Assembly: GCA_946406115.1 (NCBI GenBank)
Contig: OX291548.1
Span: 6,622,373-6,686,372, forward strand
Origin: Apoda limacodes
Taxonomy: Eukaryota; Arthropoda; Insecta; Lepidoptera; Limacodidae
DNA length: 64,000 nucleotides
Direction: 5' to 3'
Both the position numbers and the translations under genes were made by a program. Of this stretch, positions 11,321-23,789 are shown piece after piece; positions within the stretch are counted from its first letter, which is position 1; each line of letters opens with the position of its first letter. The notes under the pieces are model-generated. The model had not been told where the DNA came from and did not search any database. It saw only the letters and a program-made list of their open reading frames with translations.

Positions 11321-11869
11321 TTTTGTTTTTTATTTATTTTATTTCTAACCGTAAAATTAAGAAGGTGTTCGAAGTTATTTGAGTAACAACAAAAACTGAC
11401 AAAGTTACTAGTGAGTGGAGCTAACTCCCCACTAATGTGCGTAGGTATAGCACAGCTTCTAATGGAAGGGTTTACATTCACTGGTTAAAGATTGTCTAAA
11501 GATAGCAACCTATCCCATGTTTTTGAACATAGATGAATAATATAATATATGTATTATATGTGATAAGTAATTGACAATTTAACATAGTAATTAAAAATTG
11601 TGTTGAAACTATGTGCAATAATTTATAATAACTTAGAATAGATCATATTTGAGTATGTCACGTATTATATGTTATTAATTTAAAAAGGTTGCTGTTGTCA
11701 AAGTCATGTTAAAATTTTGTATTAAAATAATTAGTAGGTATTTGGTAATTAATGACAGTGTAAAATTATAACTTGTTAATGAAGATAAATCAATATTTAG
11801 AAACGTTAAAATTAACCTTTCAAACCTTATTTATTATCCATCCAAATTTAAACTAATAGGTGTTTATGA

Positions 11870-12135
11870 AAGTCTGTTTGTTTATAGCTTAACATCGCTA
11901 CAGAGTAAGTAACTAAATGATATGATTTCTGTCACAGAGTTTGTTGAAGGAAGGAAGGACTGAGAAATGATTTTTATTCCAAAAAAGTTCCCGCAGGTTA
12001 AACTATAATCGTATTCGTCATGGGCGAACTACGTAACAATATTCTTTACTGTAATTTCAAGGAGTAGGCATAGGAATCCTACGCCGATAACCGAATATAG
12101 CGCAGGTGGTGCTGCAGGCAAAAGCAAGGTGTTAA
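11870..12135 (-). repeat. Dispersed repeat ('aaattcggttatcg' family), minus copy
   Basis: Contains 'aggaatcctacgccgataac' and ends 'gctgcaggcaaaagcaagg', the reverse complement of the family's start (actagcttttgcc...). A degenerate copy with no coding capacity. Confidence 0.65.
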
Positions 12136-13238
12136 TAGTTATTAACTTTAGCGGTTGTATTTTTAAAAATTATTACACATATTATTATGGTAGTTTTTGA
12201 ATTGCCAGAAAATTTATCTGCATTTTTTCAAAGTGAAAAAAACGTAGTAAAACAGACAAACCTAAATATAGTTCCGTTGGCACCCTAAAAATCATTTAAA
12301 TTATCATCATAGATTATAATTTTGAATGATGATTTTACACAATAATGTTAAACTTGAAATTCGAGTTGAATGGCCTACGTGGTTATATAATATTAACGAT
12401 ATAAATAAAGATCTAGTACCAAGTAAAATAATAAAGTTTTCTGTTAAAGGTTTTGTCTTCCAGAAAATGATTAGCATGCTTTAAACTCGAACACTACTTA
12501 TACTAATGGAACCAGCATACGTAAGAAGCAACCAATAAAGGAAAGCAGTTTTAAAAAAGCTGTCTCTTGTCATCATTTTTGGAAAAGTCATAAGTTTCTC
12601 TATAATATGAGAAATACTTATATTTACTACTATAAATAACAAACATGTTTCTTTATAATAAAAATATTTTTTAAACTTTGTTTAATTTTATTATGTTACT
12701 AGCCTAAAATCCAAAATTTACGCTACAAGCTGCCCAAAATCCTCGTTCACGCTTTGCTTCTATTTAAAAAAAAATATCTATTTCTACCGAAAAAAAACGG
12801 TAATCTGTAACGTAGTAGGTACCACATTTTGATTGTTCTTACTATAAGCATATTACTTAAAGTTAATAATTATAAAATATGAGGCACTCCACCAATGACG
12901 CAAAATACCAAAGTTTACCCGCGAACTTGACTACATGCAGACATACAAAAGGCACTCAACCTATGTTGTTATCATGTTATCAATACTTAATTAAACTATT
13001 TAAAATAAGTATACTTGTCACATTCATAAGTAATTAAACATTAAATTTTTGTTTTTCTTGTATCTTGTATATATTTTCCTCGCTGTAGTGAGATAAAAAA
13101 ATGTGTTTGGCACGGCTGGATTTTTTTTTGGTTTCGTACCTTAGAATCGCTCTACTCGCTTGAATCACTCGCTTCGGTAATAAGTTCGATCAAAGATCGT
13201 TTGCTTGCTCGGTATTCAATATAGGTACTCATGCCAAA
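12136..13238. other. AT-rich non-coding sequence
   Basis: No gene or recognisable repeat beyond simple AT-rich runs. Confidence 0.5.
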
Positions 13239-13480
13239 AAACAACTTTTCAGCCTTGCATAACAAAAACCTATTTCTTTGATTACAGTTTTTTTTTCTGA
13301 CTGACTATGCAGTTGGCTAATGCAGTCATTAATGCTGCACCGGGCTTTTATAGTGCCCCGCGGGGGAAGCCTCGGCTTGGGTTGTCTTACTTGGGGTCGT
13401 CCCTTCGACCAGCGGGGTCGATTACCGTAGGTGAAGACGTTACTATAACAATAGCTATAGTTCATTTACGTGGGGCTCAG
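13239..13480 (-). promoter_or_regulatory. GC-rich block with TATA box, promoter-like or LTR-like
   Basis: Bases 13,325-13,430 are GC-rich in an AT-rich region. On the minus strand a TATAAAAG lies at about 13,352-13,345 just downstream of the GC-rich part, followed about 30 bases later by 'gcattaatgactgc' and then cagtcagt words that could serve as initiator. This layout fits either a core promoter or the U3/R part of an LTR. No gene or partner LTR is visible downstream. A 78-codon minus ORF here (contains RPRWSKGRPQ) is probably incidental. Confidence 0.3.
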
Positions 13481-13675
13481 TCATAGTTATTCCTGAGAGA
13501 ACTTATGAGTTTTACGGGATAAAAAGTATCTACCTACCCTTTGTCCTTCCCCGTCTCTTTGACTATGACTTTGCTAAATTTAAGTTTAACAAATTGCTAC
13601 TGCGGCGTCTATAAAGGAAGGATAAACAAACAAACCCTCTTCTATATTAATAGAATTAGTAGGAATATGACAGCA

Positions 13676-14061
13676 TTTACATCCTAAGAAAATTAAAATT
13701 TTGTTAAATTTTAACATGAACTTGTAAAAATATTTATAGTTTTATTACTAGACTTTTAAAACACATACCTACATATATTTATATTCAATCTTATTTGTCC
13801 AACTTAGCAATTCTCCTAAATATTTTGTATGTGTTGTATCTGACGGGTCTTGTAATTTTGTATCCGGAGGAAAACACAAAGTGTGTATTTTATGGCTCCT
13901 AATCTACAATGCGTACCCTATCTTATGAATACTTTAAGCTCGGGCGGGGATACAAATAAAATATTTCCTTATTTCCTATCTACACTGTGGATCTGCGAAG
14001 AAAAAGATATTTTAAATGTTGTACGCGGGCTAATTTATTTTATTGTTGATTGTCTTATTGA
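13676..14061. repeat. Left copy of a ~390-base duplicated block preceding a SINE
   Basis: Shares long stretches with 19,124-19,471, for example 'ttgtatccggaggaaaacac', 'tatggctcctaatctacaat' and 'agctcgggcggggatacaaa'. In both places the block is followed directly by the start of the same tRNA-like SINE. The plus frame at 13,883 (64 codons) is not preserved in the other copy. See the findings for interpretation. Confidence 0.85.
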
Positions 14062-14332
14062 CTCCCTCGCAGCCTAGTTGGTAATGTGGCCAGCTGCTGT
14101 GCAGAGGGTGTGGGTTCGATTCCCCCACTGGACAAACATTTGTGTCATAATATAAACATTTGTATTTGTTTTGAGTCTGGGTGTATTTATGTATGATATG
14201 TAGGTATTTACAAAAAAAAAATATTTATGTTTTTGTATACGTTGTCTGGTACCCATAACACAAGCTTTGCTTACTTTGGGGCTAGACGGCGCTGTGTGTA
14301 AGATTATTTAAATATTTATTTATGCCGTTAAT
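14062..14332 (+). mobile_element. tRNA-derived SINE (full-length)
   Basis: The head has an A-box-like 'agcctagttggtaatg' and a clear B box 'gggttcgattcccc' at 14,111-14,125, spaced as in tRNA genes, so it carries an internal RNA polymerase III promoter. The body includes 'gttgtctggtacccataaca' and 'ctttggggctagacgg', conserved in a common lepidopteran SINE as I recall it. It ends in an AT-rich tail (atatttatttatg). It is not a functional tRNA: no cloverleaf can be drawn. A second, 3'-truncated copy is at 19,472-19,541. Confidence 0.85.
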
Positions 14333-15901
14333 CCTAATCTTTACATATTGTAAAACCCAACGTCGATCTGTCAGTTATTGCTCAGTCAGAATCTTATCAC
14401 TCAAGAAATGATCTGAACTACGTGTCTTTCAAAAAATGTATAGATTAGAGTACGGCGGAGGTAGGTTTGCTAGTAAATCAGTGATTTCCATAATAAAATT
14501 AGTCGGTTAATCCAGTGACTCAATTGGATTTTTTTCATTTAATATTAGATATTGGAGGTAACAGCATTTTTATTCTACAAAGCCTTTGCTTAAACTTTAC
14601 TGATTCCGCCGTCAAATCCAATTCATCATCGCTTGAAGTCATCATTTTTATATTCAGATTCTGTTTTCAACAACGTTTTTAACATCCAAATCGACTTGCC
14701 GCCAATTTTTTTGGCCCGTTGGTCGTGGTGGTCAGTGCGATTGTTTGATGAAAAAATCGGCCAAGTGCGAGTCGGACAGTAGACGGCAAATAAATCACGT
14801 TTGGTGTTTCCCCTCCCTCCCTCCCCTCCATTAATATTTGTTTTATTTAATTTAATTATTTATTTCTAAAGTGAATATATAGATCTTACGCATGAAACAC
14901 ACTGAAGGCTATATTAAGCAATAAGTTTTTATTCTAATTTACAAATACTACCTCATATACTCTGCTCCCAGCAAAAAATAAAGAACAGGTTGGTACTAAC
15001 TATTCTTTTTAACATTAGCACCTTTTGAAAGTCGCCAATTTTTAATTACTAATTATTAATTACTAACTATTATTAATAAACAATTCGTATGCTTTAAGAT
15101 ATTTTTCACGTGACTTCTCTGGCAAAGAGCTTAGATCAGCATTAGACACTTTTTGTCTTAGCTCTTCTGGTGTTAAAGAAATTTTTCAAAAAAAAAATAC
15201 AATTTATACGTAAATGAACAATCTAAGGTTAAAATAACTAATTAATTTTGCGCCATTTCGGTTTCTTTTTATTTTTAAACGTACGTTCAGAAATTTACTC
15301 TATGATACTTTTATCGAAAACAAAGCATATTTTCTTTAAGTAAACGCTATTAATTATTAGGAGGAATTAATTAATCATAAATATTGAGTACGTCAACAAT
15401 AAAAAAATGCAATGTAGTTATGCTTTTCATTAAAATAAATTTGTTTCTATACCAATCATCGCGTTGTTTTTCTTTTCAGTATCGCAAAGCTTTGTTTCAC
15501 ACTCGCAGCAAAAATCGTTTTTGCTGACTGTTTTTTAAACAGCAAAACCACCCTTTTGGTGCTAGGGAGTAAATTAAAATAGTAGAAATAGAAAAAGATA
15601 CAAATATTTTTAGCCATATACCTTACTACTCACTTGATCAATTTTCTTAATTTTCGAACAATTTTTTAAATTTCTGTTCAATATAAGTACCTGTTTTATT
15701 ATTTGCCTCACCCTTCTGTTTTTTTTTTAATTATTAATGTTTGCCACTACATCAACCTGGAATAAGTTTTGGAATGTTAGTGTATATTGAGCTACGGTTT
15801 AAGTACCAGTAGTTTGTCTAGAATTAGTAAAGGGAAATGTTATTGTATCACTGGTCTTTAATTTTACGGCTTATTACTATAAAGCAGGTATTTATGGCTT
15901 A
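14333..15901. other. Non-coding sequence with one short dispersed-repeat end
   Basis: Bases 14,752-14,785 read 'aaaaaatcggccaagtgcga' and so on, the terminus of a common lepidopteran element; only this end is preserved (compare 51,566-51,857). A C-rich run (ccctccctccctcccct) follows at 14,810. The rest is AT-rich with no gene. Confidence 0.6.
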
Positions 15902-16003
15902 GGTCGGCTCATACTGAGTCACAACGCGACGAGACGCGACGTGAAGAGGCTTAAAGCCGCTCACACCGCGTCTCGTCGCGTCGCGTCTCGGTATGAGCCG
16001 ACC
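15902..16003. mobile_element. 102-base hairpin MITE
   Basis: The two halves are near-perfect reverse complements: it starts ggtcggctcatac and ends gtatgagccgacc, with GC-rich arms made of 'gcgacgagacgcgac' words around a short centre (gaagaggcttaaagccgctc). Flanking CTTA at 15,898-15,901 and 16,004-16,007 looks like a target-site duplication. It is far more GC-rich than its surroundings. Non-autonomous; the family cannot be stated with certainty. Confidence 0.88.
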
Positions 16004-16011
16004 CTTAGGGA

Positions 16012-16250
16012 ACACTAGCTTGCCCGCCTGGAACCGTCCAAATTCGGTTATCGGTGTAGAATTTCAACGGTAACTCCTGAATTATAGAAAAAAAGCTACT
16101 CACACTTGACGTTTCAAGGAGCCTATGTTCTTTCCCAACACTAGCTCCATGCCAAATTTCATCTTAATCGGTACAGCAGTTTAAGCGTGAAGAGATAACA
16201 GACAGACATACGGCGGTACTTCCGCATTTATAATATTAGTATGGATATAC
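16012..16250 (+). repeat. Dispersed repeat ('aaattcggttatcg' family), plus copy
   Basis: It begins 'actagcttgcccgcctggaa', contains 'aaattcggttatcggtgtag' and 'catgccaaatttcatcttaa', then a cagacag tract, and ends 'tataatattagtatgg'. It is one of the more complete copies here and directly adjoins the hairpin MITE. Confidence 0.8.
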
Positions 16251-19123
16251 AAAGCTACCATAGTCTAGATACTCTGGTATCAGAACTCAGAAGCAGTGTT
16301 GCAGCGATGGGCTTACAAAAGTGGTTGGTGACAAGAGGCTTTATCCTACATTATGATGTGGGTATGATTCTTCGTTAATGCTTTTAGAGAATACAAACAG
16401 TTACGTTATTTAATAAATGTATTAGTATCACCTTGTATACAAAAAGCATTTTTGGAAGAATAAATTATTATTTGTATGTTACAAGGGCAATAATAAAATA
16501 AATAGAATTTATGTTTTATTTAAATGGCGGGTGTCAAAGACCTCAAAGCCAGATCAATGGACTGGTTCCGCTGTGTTGCGAAAGTTGCATGCAACCAGCC
16601 GTCGCTCCGGTGCTCGGGACCTTGGCAAACTTACTCTTTCACTTTGCACGTGTGTTACTCTATGGTATATATATCTACACATGGTTTCAAGTTGCTTGCC
16701 TAACATAGTTTTTTTTTTTTAAAACGGCCATACTTTCAAACTTAAAAAAAAAACTAGCTTAAGCCCGCAGCTGCAATCGAATGATATTAATAAATGGAAT
16801 TATTTTAATGGGAATAAATAGAACCCGTCGGTTTCAACTCCTGAATAATCTATTACCATGGGCACTTTGGTTTTGGTTAAAAAAAATCCAACTCTTTCTC
16901 CGTCCCACCAGGATTCCCTGTTACAAAAATCAAGTCAATTCGATGCTTCGCTAAGACATGAGAATCAAACAGGCTTTCGATTTAAGACATTTTAAGTTTT
17001 ATTTCGATCGATAAGTTAGGTTTAAAACCTGACATGGATTTAAATCTATATGTCTGTTATTTTCACTGATCACCGTAATACAGTTAGTTACACGCGTATC
17101 ATTCAGATATCCTTCTGGATGGATGGATTGATTAACTTGGATGGATTTTCTTATTTTAAATTTTATTTTTATTTCAGTTAATTAAAAAAAACTATATATT
17201 TTATTATCTGCATTTTAAACTTTCTTTTCATCATAATGGTGGGTATACTATATCTTGATGCTGCATTCTTGAAAGAAATTTTTTTCAGTAATACTTGTCC
17301 AGTTGCAATATTTGAATTTTCTAGCTGGTTTTTAACAACTTTCCATCATTATAAGGTAAACTTTTTCTGAAATAATAACAAATGATCTTTAACATTTCTA
17401 ACAACAACAACATAATCATAAAAAGACAGAGAAGTTAGGATATACTGTTCAGTACAAGGGACTCACTGGCTCTTCTAATTAACATTTTAAATAGAAACAA
17501 CTTAATCATTTTACGTTTCATACACCACAACATAAAAAAATATTTACGGACGACGAAATCAGACTCATATTTAAATGATCTCAAATTTATATTATGTTAC
17601 ATAAGGTAGCTAGTTTTTAGGCGACGTCCAGCGTCACATAACGTAACATAACTGCAGATGTTCTCACATTACTGTACAGTATTCGTTCGGTACTACCTGC
17701 CGTTCGACACTAGAGGACTTATTATGTTTAAAAGGCGCCATTACATATCTCTCCCACATCCCAAGCATGATGTTATCATTGTGTGGCCTAAACGACACTA
17801 AAAAAATATTTTTGAATATATTTTTTTCTAACTGTTCTTACTATTTTAATTTTAAGCATTGTTTCCTGCCGTAATGAGTTATTCAAATTGCTTAGTAGAC
17901 ACACTTCAATGAACTCACAACGAGGGAAAATTAATAACTCTTTTCCGTTTTCTTGTAAGTTACGCTGTAAAGCATAATTTTGAATAATTGGGGCAAATTA
18001 ACATATTTTTTTTTCGTATCTCAGTATTTATTTTTCCGAACAATCTTTGAGTTTTTTTTAGATACCTAATCCTTCGGCTTGATTTAAAACTAAGGTGGGT
18101 AGGTATCTACTACTTAGAATATAATATCCATAGTAACGTTATTAAAATCTACAGAGCCTCGAATACACAAACTTTGGATTTTCTTATGTTTTTTTAAGAA
18201 AATAGTGTTTTCATAATTGATTTGCTTTAAATTTGCTCTATTTGCGTTTTCTTCCTCCTACTTTTTTCCTTTATATTCATTTTACTCATGTTTTTCATGT
18301 TGATACAAGTGTTATCTTGTAGTTATTAAATATTTTGACTATTTCCCTATTGAATAGCAAAGTATATTTGATATAACAATAAAACTTATTATACCTATCT
18401 GTTGCAATTTTAGAAAACATTGTGTTCAAAATTTGCGTAGATAGCTGACAGGCCCGATCTGTGCCACATGTAATATTCCGTTTTAATAAAACACGTCCTA
18501 TATGGGGCCATATGCTGGAGTCTTATATTGAACAAGCCATGTATGCTGGGGGAATACGTAATGAAAGAAAACGGGTACTTCAATAAATAGTCTTGTTTTA
18601 TAACTATACTATCTAGGAGCTTTTACAGAGAAGTTTTATTTTAAGGGATATTATGGTGCTTACTTTATTATAAGTACATTGTGTTTTAAGGGTTGAAAAA
18701 ATTAATAACGAGCGGCTTTTTAGAAGTCTAAGGCTAAGAGCTTTAATGACTCGAGTTTGTAATTTTCATACCGTCGCGTCCGTGTTACTCACAATGTTTT
18801 TCATCGCATTTGCGAGTTAATTAATAAAAATATTAGGCGAATAAATAAGTAAACTCACCAAAACACCAACATTGAAATGGTGGCAAAAGAAGAAGAGAGA
18901 ACCACGTTACCACCAGATGGATGTCCAGAGAATTTATGAATTAAAAAGTTTTGGCTGAAATTAATACTTGTAATTGCTCGTTTGTAGCGTGCGCGTAGTC
19001 TATATTTTGAAGAGGCAGTTTACCTACATACTTGATAGAATAGGCGCATCATTACCGTCCGTGAGTTCTATGGACGCGCGCTATGCTTTGAGAAAGGTAA
19101 AATTTACAAAGAAATCTAACAAA
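16251..19123. other. AT-rich non-coding sequence
   Basis: No supportable gene. Bases 16,530-16,660 are less AT-rich and read openly in two plus frames (65 and 63 codons) but with no recognisable domain or splice sites. The remainder holds only simple runs. Confidence 0.45.
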
Positions 19124-19471
19124 ATTTACATCGTAGGAAAATTAAAATTTTGTTTAATTTCAACATGAACTTGTAAAAATATTAATAGTTTTAAAGCTAG
19201 ACTTTTAAAACACATATATTTATATTCAATCTTATTTGTCCAACTTAGCAATTTTGGTCTTGTAATTTTGTATCCGGAGGAAAACACAAAGTGTGTATTT
19301 TATGGCTCCTAATCTACAATGCGTACCCTGTCTTATGAATACTTTAAGCTCGGGCGGGGATACAAATAAAATATTTCCTTATTTTCAATCTACAATGTGG
19401 ATCTGCGAAGTAAAAGATATTTTAAATGTTGTATGATATAGTTAATTTATTTTATTGTAAATTGTCTTATT
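19124..19471. repeat. Right copy of the ~390-base duplicated block
   Basis: Matches 13,676-14,061 with a small internal deletion (the 'tcctaaatattttgtatgtg' part is missing) and scattered substitutions. Confidence 0.85.
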
Positions 19472-19541
19472 GTCTCCCTCGCAACCTAGTTGGTAGTATA
19501 GCCAGCTGCTGTGCAGAGGGTGTGGGTTCGATACCCGCACG
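19472..19541 (+). mobile_element. SINE head, 3'-truncated
   Basis: Starts 'tctccctcgcaacctagttg' and carries the B-box-like 'gggttcgatacccgc'. Similarity to the copy at 14,062 stops just after the B box. Confidence 0.75.
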
Positions 19542-20919
19542 TATATATTAAATAAGCTTCTAAAACCTTCTACAAGAACTGGACTTATCATCCAGTGATA
19601 AATATAATTATTATCTATTATGTCCTATTCCCTTAATAAATTTATTTTTAATTATTTGAGAGGAAAATCTTTGAATTAAAAAAAAAATCAACGACACTTT
19701 GAGACTTAAATTGATTCCGGTTATCTATATATATATGTTAGTTTCTACTTTTATATATACAGATAAATTTCTTTTAAAGAGAATAAACTGACTATCAACG
19801 CACAACTCAAACTATAAACTCATTAGTTGTTGTTATAACAAAGGCAAGAACTAAGAAAAGATTTTGAAAAATTCATCTCCTAATGAGTAAATTTGGGTTT
19901 AAAATTTATAATTTTTGGACCGAAATGCATCACAATTTGTATTATACATTTAAATGTTTCACTGTTTTTGGAAAGTCACACCCAAAAGGACAAAATAAGA
20001 ATTAAAAATTAGTATGAGCAGTCAGATATTATTAAAGGTAAAACGGTTTTCTTCTTTTTAAAAAGTTTACACGGGAAAAGTCGCGGTAATAAGCTAACTA
20101 TTTAAAATAATAAATAGCCTTTTAAAATTTACAGTTGTTTTTGTAGTAAGTTTACGTTTAATTTCACGAAATCGGAAAAAGATCCTATTTGAGATCATAA
20201 TCGAATTATAATGATGAAGAAATAATGGTAATATTAAATAAATAATATATATTTTTTAGTTAAAGTTGTTTAAGTCAAAACTTGTTTTATTTTCAAAATA
20301 GGATTTTGTTTCTAAATCCGTGAAAAATTACAGGGAGTACTAGAAACTTAAAACGGTATTCATATTATAGACTAATAAAAATATGTAAGAAAAACTAAGA
20401 AGACTATTTTTATTACCTAATTTAACTGACTGCGTAATGTACAAAAACCTAAATCGACCTCATTTCTAAATTGCCTTGAAGAAAACAAAAATTATTTCAT
20501 GAAATTCACGCAGGTGGCGACAGGTGCTTTTACTAGCACAAAATAAAACTAATAGCACTATCAAAATTACTTAACAAAAATTACGAAGCGTTTTTCTTTA
20601 CATAAGAACATCACCTATAATTTGAATTCATTGACCTAAAACTGGCCGACCATTATGGCGCTCACACAGCCACGAGCTCTGTCATTTTCCCTTTTAATAA
20701 AGCCATTTAAGGCGCACGACATCGAATGGCTGTCATGTGAAAATGGTAACCGCAGTAACACACGCGATGCACTATTTACTTAATTGTTAATATGCGACTT
20801 TAATTTTATATATCGTCACTTTTACTATTATAATATCCAATAATATGCACTTTATGGACATTCAAACTAAATTTTTGTTTTTACTCCACATGAAATAGTA
20901 TCACTAAGTTTCTGATATA
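19542..20919. other. AT-rich non-coding sequence
   Basis: No gene seen. Bases 20,640-20,770 are less AT-rich (cattatggcgctcacacagc and following) and may belong to the regulatory region of the promoter described next. Confidence 0.4.
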
Positions 20920-21110
20920 CGCCAGACGTACTCGGAAGTACGAACAATCTCAGCCGCTCTCGAGATAAGATCACACCCCGCCCCTTTGTGACGAATATGT
21001 GACCGTTCGTATAAAACACGCACACACTCGCTTCTATACACACGTTGTTTGTTTTCGTCGTAGTAGTAGTAGCCACAAATCGGACAGTGTTTGTATGAAG
21101 TAGCCAGGAT
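20920..21110 (+). promoter_or_regulatory. Candidate TATA-box promoter
   Basis: A TATAAAA box lies at 21,010-21,016, preceded by a GC box (ccccgcccc at 20,976) and a CRE-like tgtgacga at 20,988. Transcription would begin near 21,040. A GC-richer leader (gttttcgtcgtagtagtag) follows, and no ATG opens a long frame before 21,110, so it would be a 5' untranslated exon. I could not find the coding exons it would serve. It could be the promoter of a host gene with a long first intron. Confidence 0.35.
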
Positions 21111-21889
21111 GTGGTATTCTTAAAATGCGCCTTCTAAAAAGAACAATAAATATAAGATGGTGTCTTCTATTTTTAAATAAAATATATACGAAGTGGAAAC
21201 CTAGGATAACATTATCAGTTACAGCATGGAAAAAAACAATACAAACCTCTAGCTCTACAGTCAGTTGAAAAGCAATTTGTCGACTTTTTAATTACTCTCA
21301 GTAAGAGAGAATTCAATTTGACAAGATAAAAATTCAATTAACGTCTGCAATAGTACCCAGAAAGAGAATACTTCAAGGAAATTGAAAACAAGCTGTGAAG
21401 ATTTACTTCAGTTTTTCCATTTTCTGCCATATCTTTATATATAAAAAAAATTTAGATTTGTCCTTTTTTAGTATTTGTTTTTGTTTAACAATTTATAAAT
21501 TTTCACGTCGGTCTTGCGCACTAAGGGTTCCACCACACAATACTAAACCTTACGCTACAAATTTAGTACAATGCCTAATTTCTAATAGTCATTTCAATTC
21601 CTAATAGTCTGCAATAATTTTGCTATTGTAAAAATTTAGGCACGCGGAAAACATATGAATATGAAACATTAGTAGTGTATTAACACTTGACCTATGTGTA
21701 ATTTGTAGCTTTCATTTTACTTTAGGGTAAGCACTACAGTCACTCAAAGCTTGAACCTTTTATGTAATACAATTTTTACAATAGAGTCAAAAAACTTATC
21801 TATTTCTCGATTAAGTAATTCATACTTTGATACTGATATTATAAATCTGACAGCTAGTTTTTTGTATGTTCTTTTTTCTTCTTGTCGCA
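21111..21889. other. AT-rich non-coding sequence
   Basis: Nothing supportable. A 69-codon plus ORF at 21,395-21,604 has no recognisable features. Confidence 0.45.
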
Positions 21890-22120
21890 ATGGAGCGTCC
21901 AATTGAGCTTACTTGGCATAGGGATAGATGAATAAAGAGGTAGCCTACGTTTTATCCTGGAAGCAGGAATAACTTTAGTCCGAATTCCTCGTAGAAGAAC
22001 TACACCTATAGCATTCTATAGCAAACTTCCTTACTATTATCAACGAGATGCCGTAGGAATCCCACGCGCCGGTAACCGAATTTTACGCAGGCGGAGTCGC
22101 TAGCAAAAGCTAGTAACAGA
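21890..22120 (-). repeat. Dispersed repeat ('aaattcggttatcg' family), minus copy
   Basis: Contains 'tagcctacgttttatcctgg' and ends 'ggagtcgctagcaaaagcta', the reverse complement of the family's 5' terminus. Confidence 0.75.
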
Positions 22121-23348
22121 CACTCTGTGAAAGTAACAAAAAACTAAATAGTAGGTAACAATAAAGCCCTAAAGATGAAAATTAAAAAATTTGTTAGCCT
22201 AAATCTGGTTTTCGGGGTTCGATATTTACATGTTCTTAGCACATTTAAATGGGGCCATTAAGGAGGTAGGTATTTCCATATATTTAAAAAAAATATAAAA
22301 ATCGGTTCAAGAACAACAAAGTTATGCAAGTAAGAAGTGATTAAATTATAAGGTTCTGCAAAAGGTAATTAAACACTAACTTTAATATTACAATATTTGA
22401 AATTCTGAAATGTGGTAATTTTTTTTCTATGTTTATATCTGGTACCGAAGCTGTTAATTCTGCAAACATCAATGCATATTGATTACGAACACATGAGGTA
22501 GTGAACCTATGTTATTCTTTTCTTCAGGAGAGAACACAACGTTTTACATTAAGGCTTAACTAGTAGCTGGATACACAACCAATAACCACCTTAGTTAAGA
22601 TTAACTGCATTGAAAAAAGCTGGTTCACCATCTGTCACGCAGGACTGAGATTAAGGACACCTTCGTTTGTCCTCTGAAATCCAGACATCGTTGTGTGTGT
22701 GTGTGTGTGTATGTGTGTAAACCAAAAAGTAAAGAAGATTGCAGACTTGACTAGAAGTAACGATATTTTGTTTACTAAGATCATTTAGAACGGAAAACCG
22801 CTGTTACACTCGTTTTTAATAAAAGTCGTCTTACACAAAGTCATGTGTGCTGAAACATTTATTGGACACTCCTTGTTTGAAGGAGGAGGATTCTAAATGA
22901 GTTACTGCTGTAGCATGCATTATACGTGTAACAACGTTATTTCGCTCTGGGTATTAATATGTGTTGTTGATGTTACTATACGAGTATATATGTCCCCACT
23001 GTTGGAACTCTGGCATATGCTCATCCTAGATATGGACTATTTGGACCACAGTCAATGACGTACATACTTTATAAATATGCAGGTGTCAGGTTAAAACTTA
23101 TTCCACTTTTCTTGAACCTTCGTTGCAGGTTCTTACTTTTCAATTATTATTTATTTTTTGGTAAACAGTAATCGCAACTCACGATTGACCGACTTTTTGA
23201 GTCTTAATAAGACTCAGTTTATATCTTCATTTCTTTTTCATAACTCCAGCAATTCTATTAATGATTTGTTAAAACTTGCTCCACTTTTCTTGTACTTTCG
23301 TCTTCATGTTTTAACTTTTTTTTATTATTATTATTGATTAGGTATTAT
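22121..23348. other. Non-coding; (TG)n microsatellite and a weak 178-base repeat
   Basis: A (tg)n tract lies at 22,691-22,718. 'Ccacttttcttgaaccttcg' near 23,105 and 'ccacttttcttgtactttcg' near 23,281 belong to a diverged direct repeat. No gene seen. Confidence 0.6.
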
Positions 23349-23500
23349 TAGGGTTCTTCAAGAAAGAAGTTATTGGATTTCTATAGGGTCAGCAATGCGT
23401 GAGTGATACCCCTGGTGTTACAAGCGTCAATAAGCCACGGTGACCGCTTACCATTAGGTGGACCGTGTGCTTGTTTGCCACCCTAGTTGTAATTAAATAA
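23349..23500 (+). mobile_element. 3' end of LINE family A
   Basis: 'gttcttcaagaaagaagtta' through 'cttgtttgccaccctagttg' matches the last ~150 bases of the long copy (48,233-48,385). A short 5'-truncated insertion. Confidence 0.9.
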
Positions 23501-23789
23501 AATTAATTTACAAGTCATAGTTCAATTATGACATGAATATACATTGGCACTAAAATGACAGTTATATAATACAAGTCACAATAACTAATTTAAAACAGTG
23601 CATATTTAGTTCAAATAAATATTAGTTTATTTTAACTTTTTAAGCTATCGTGGTTACTATCTATTTATTGACCCGGAAAGTTGGCGCTGCATGCAACTGT
23701 GCCGAAATATTGGTAACTCTATAAATCTAATCGTGGTAAGACCGAAACATACAAACTCATTAGTTTATTTTTTATTTAACGGTGTAATC

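Noticed and set aside
14062..14135. Possible tRNA gene from the B-box sequence
   Set aside because: No cloverleaf, no acceptor stem pairing, and a SINE body follows directly.
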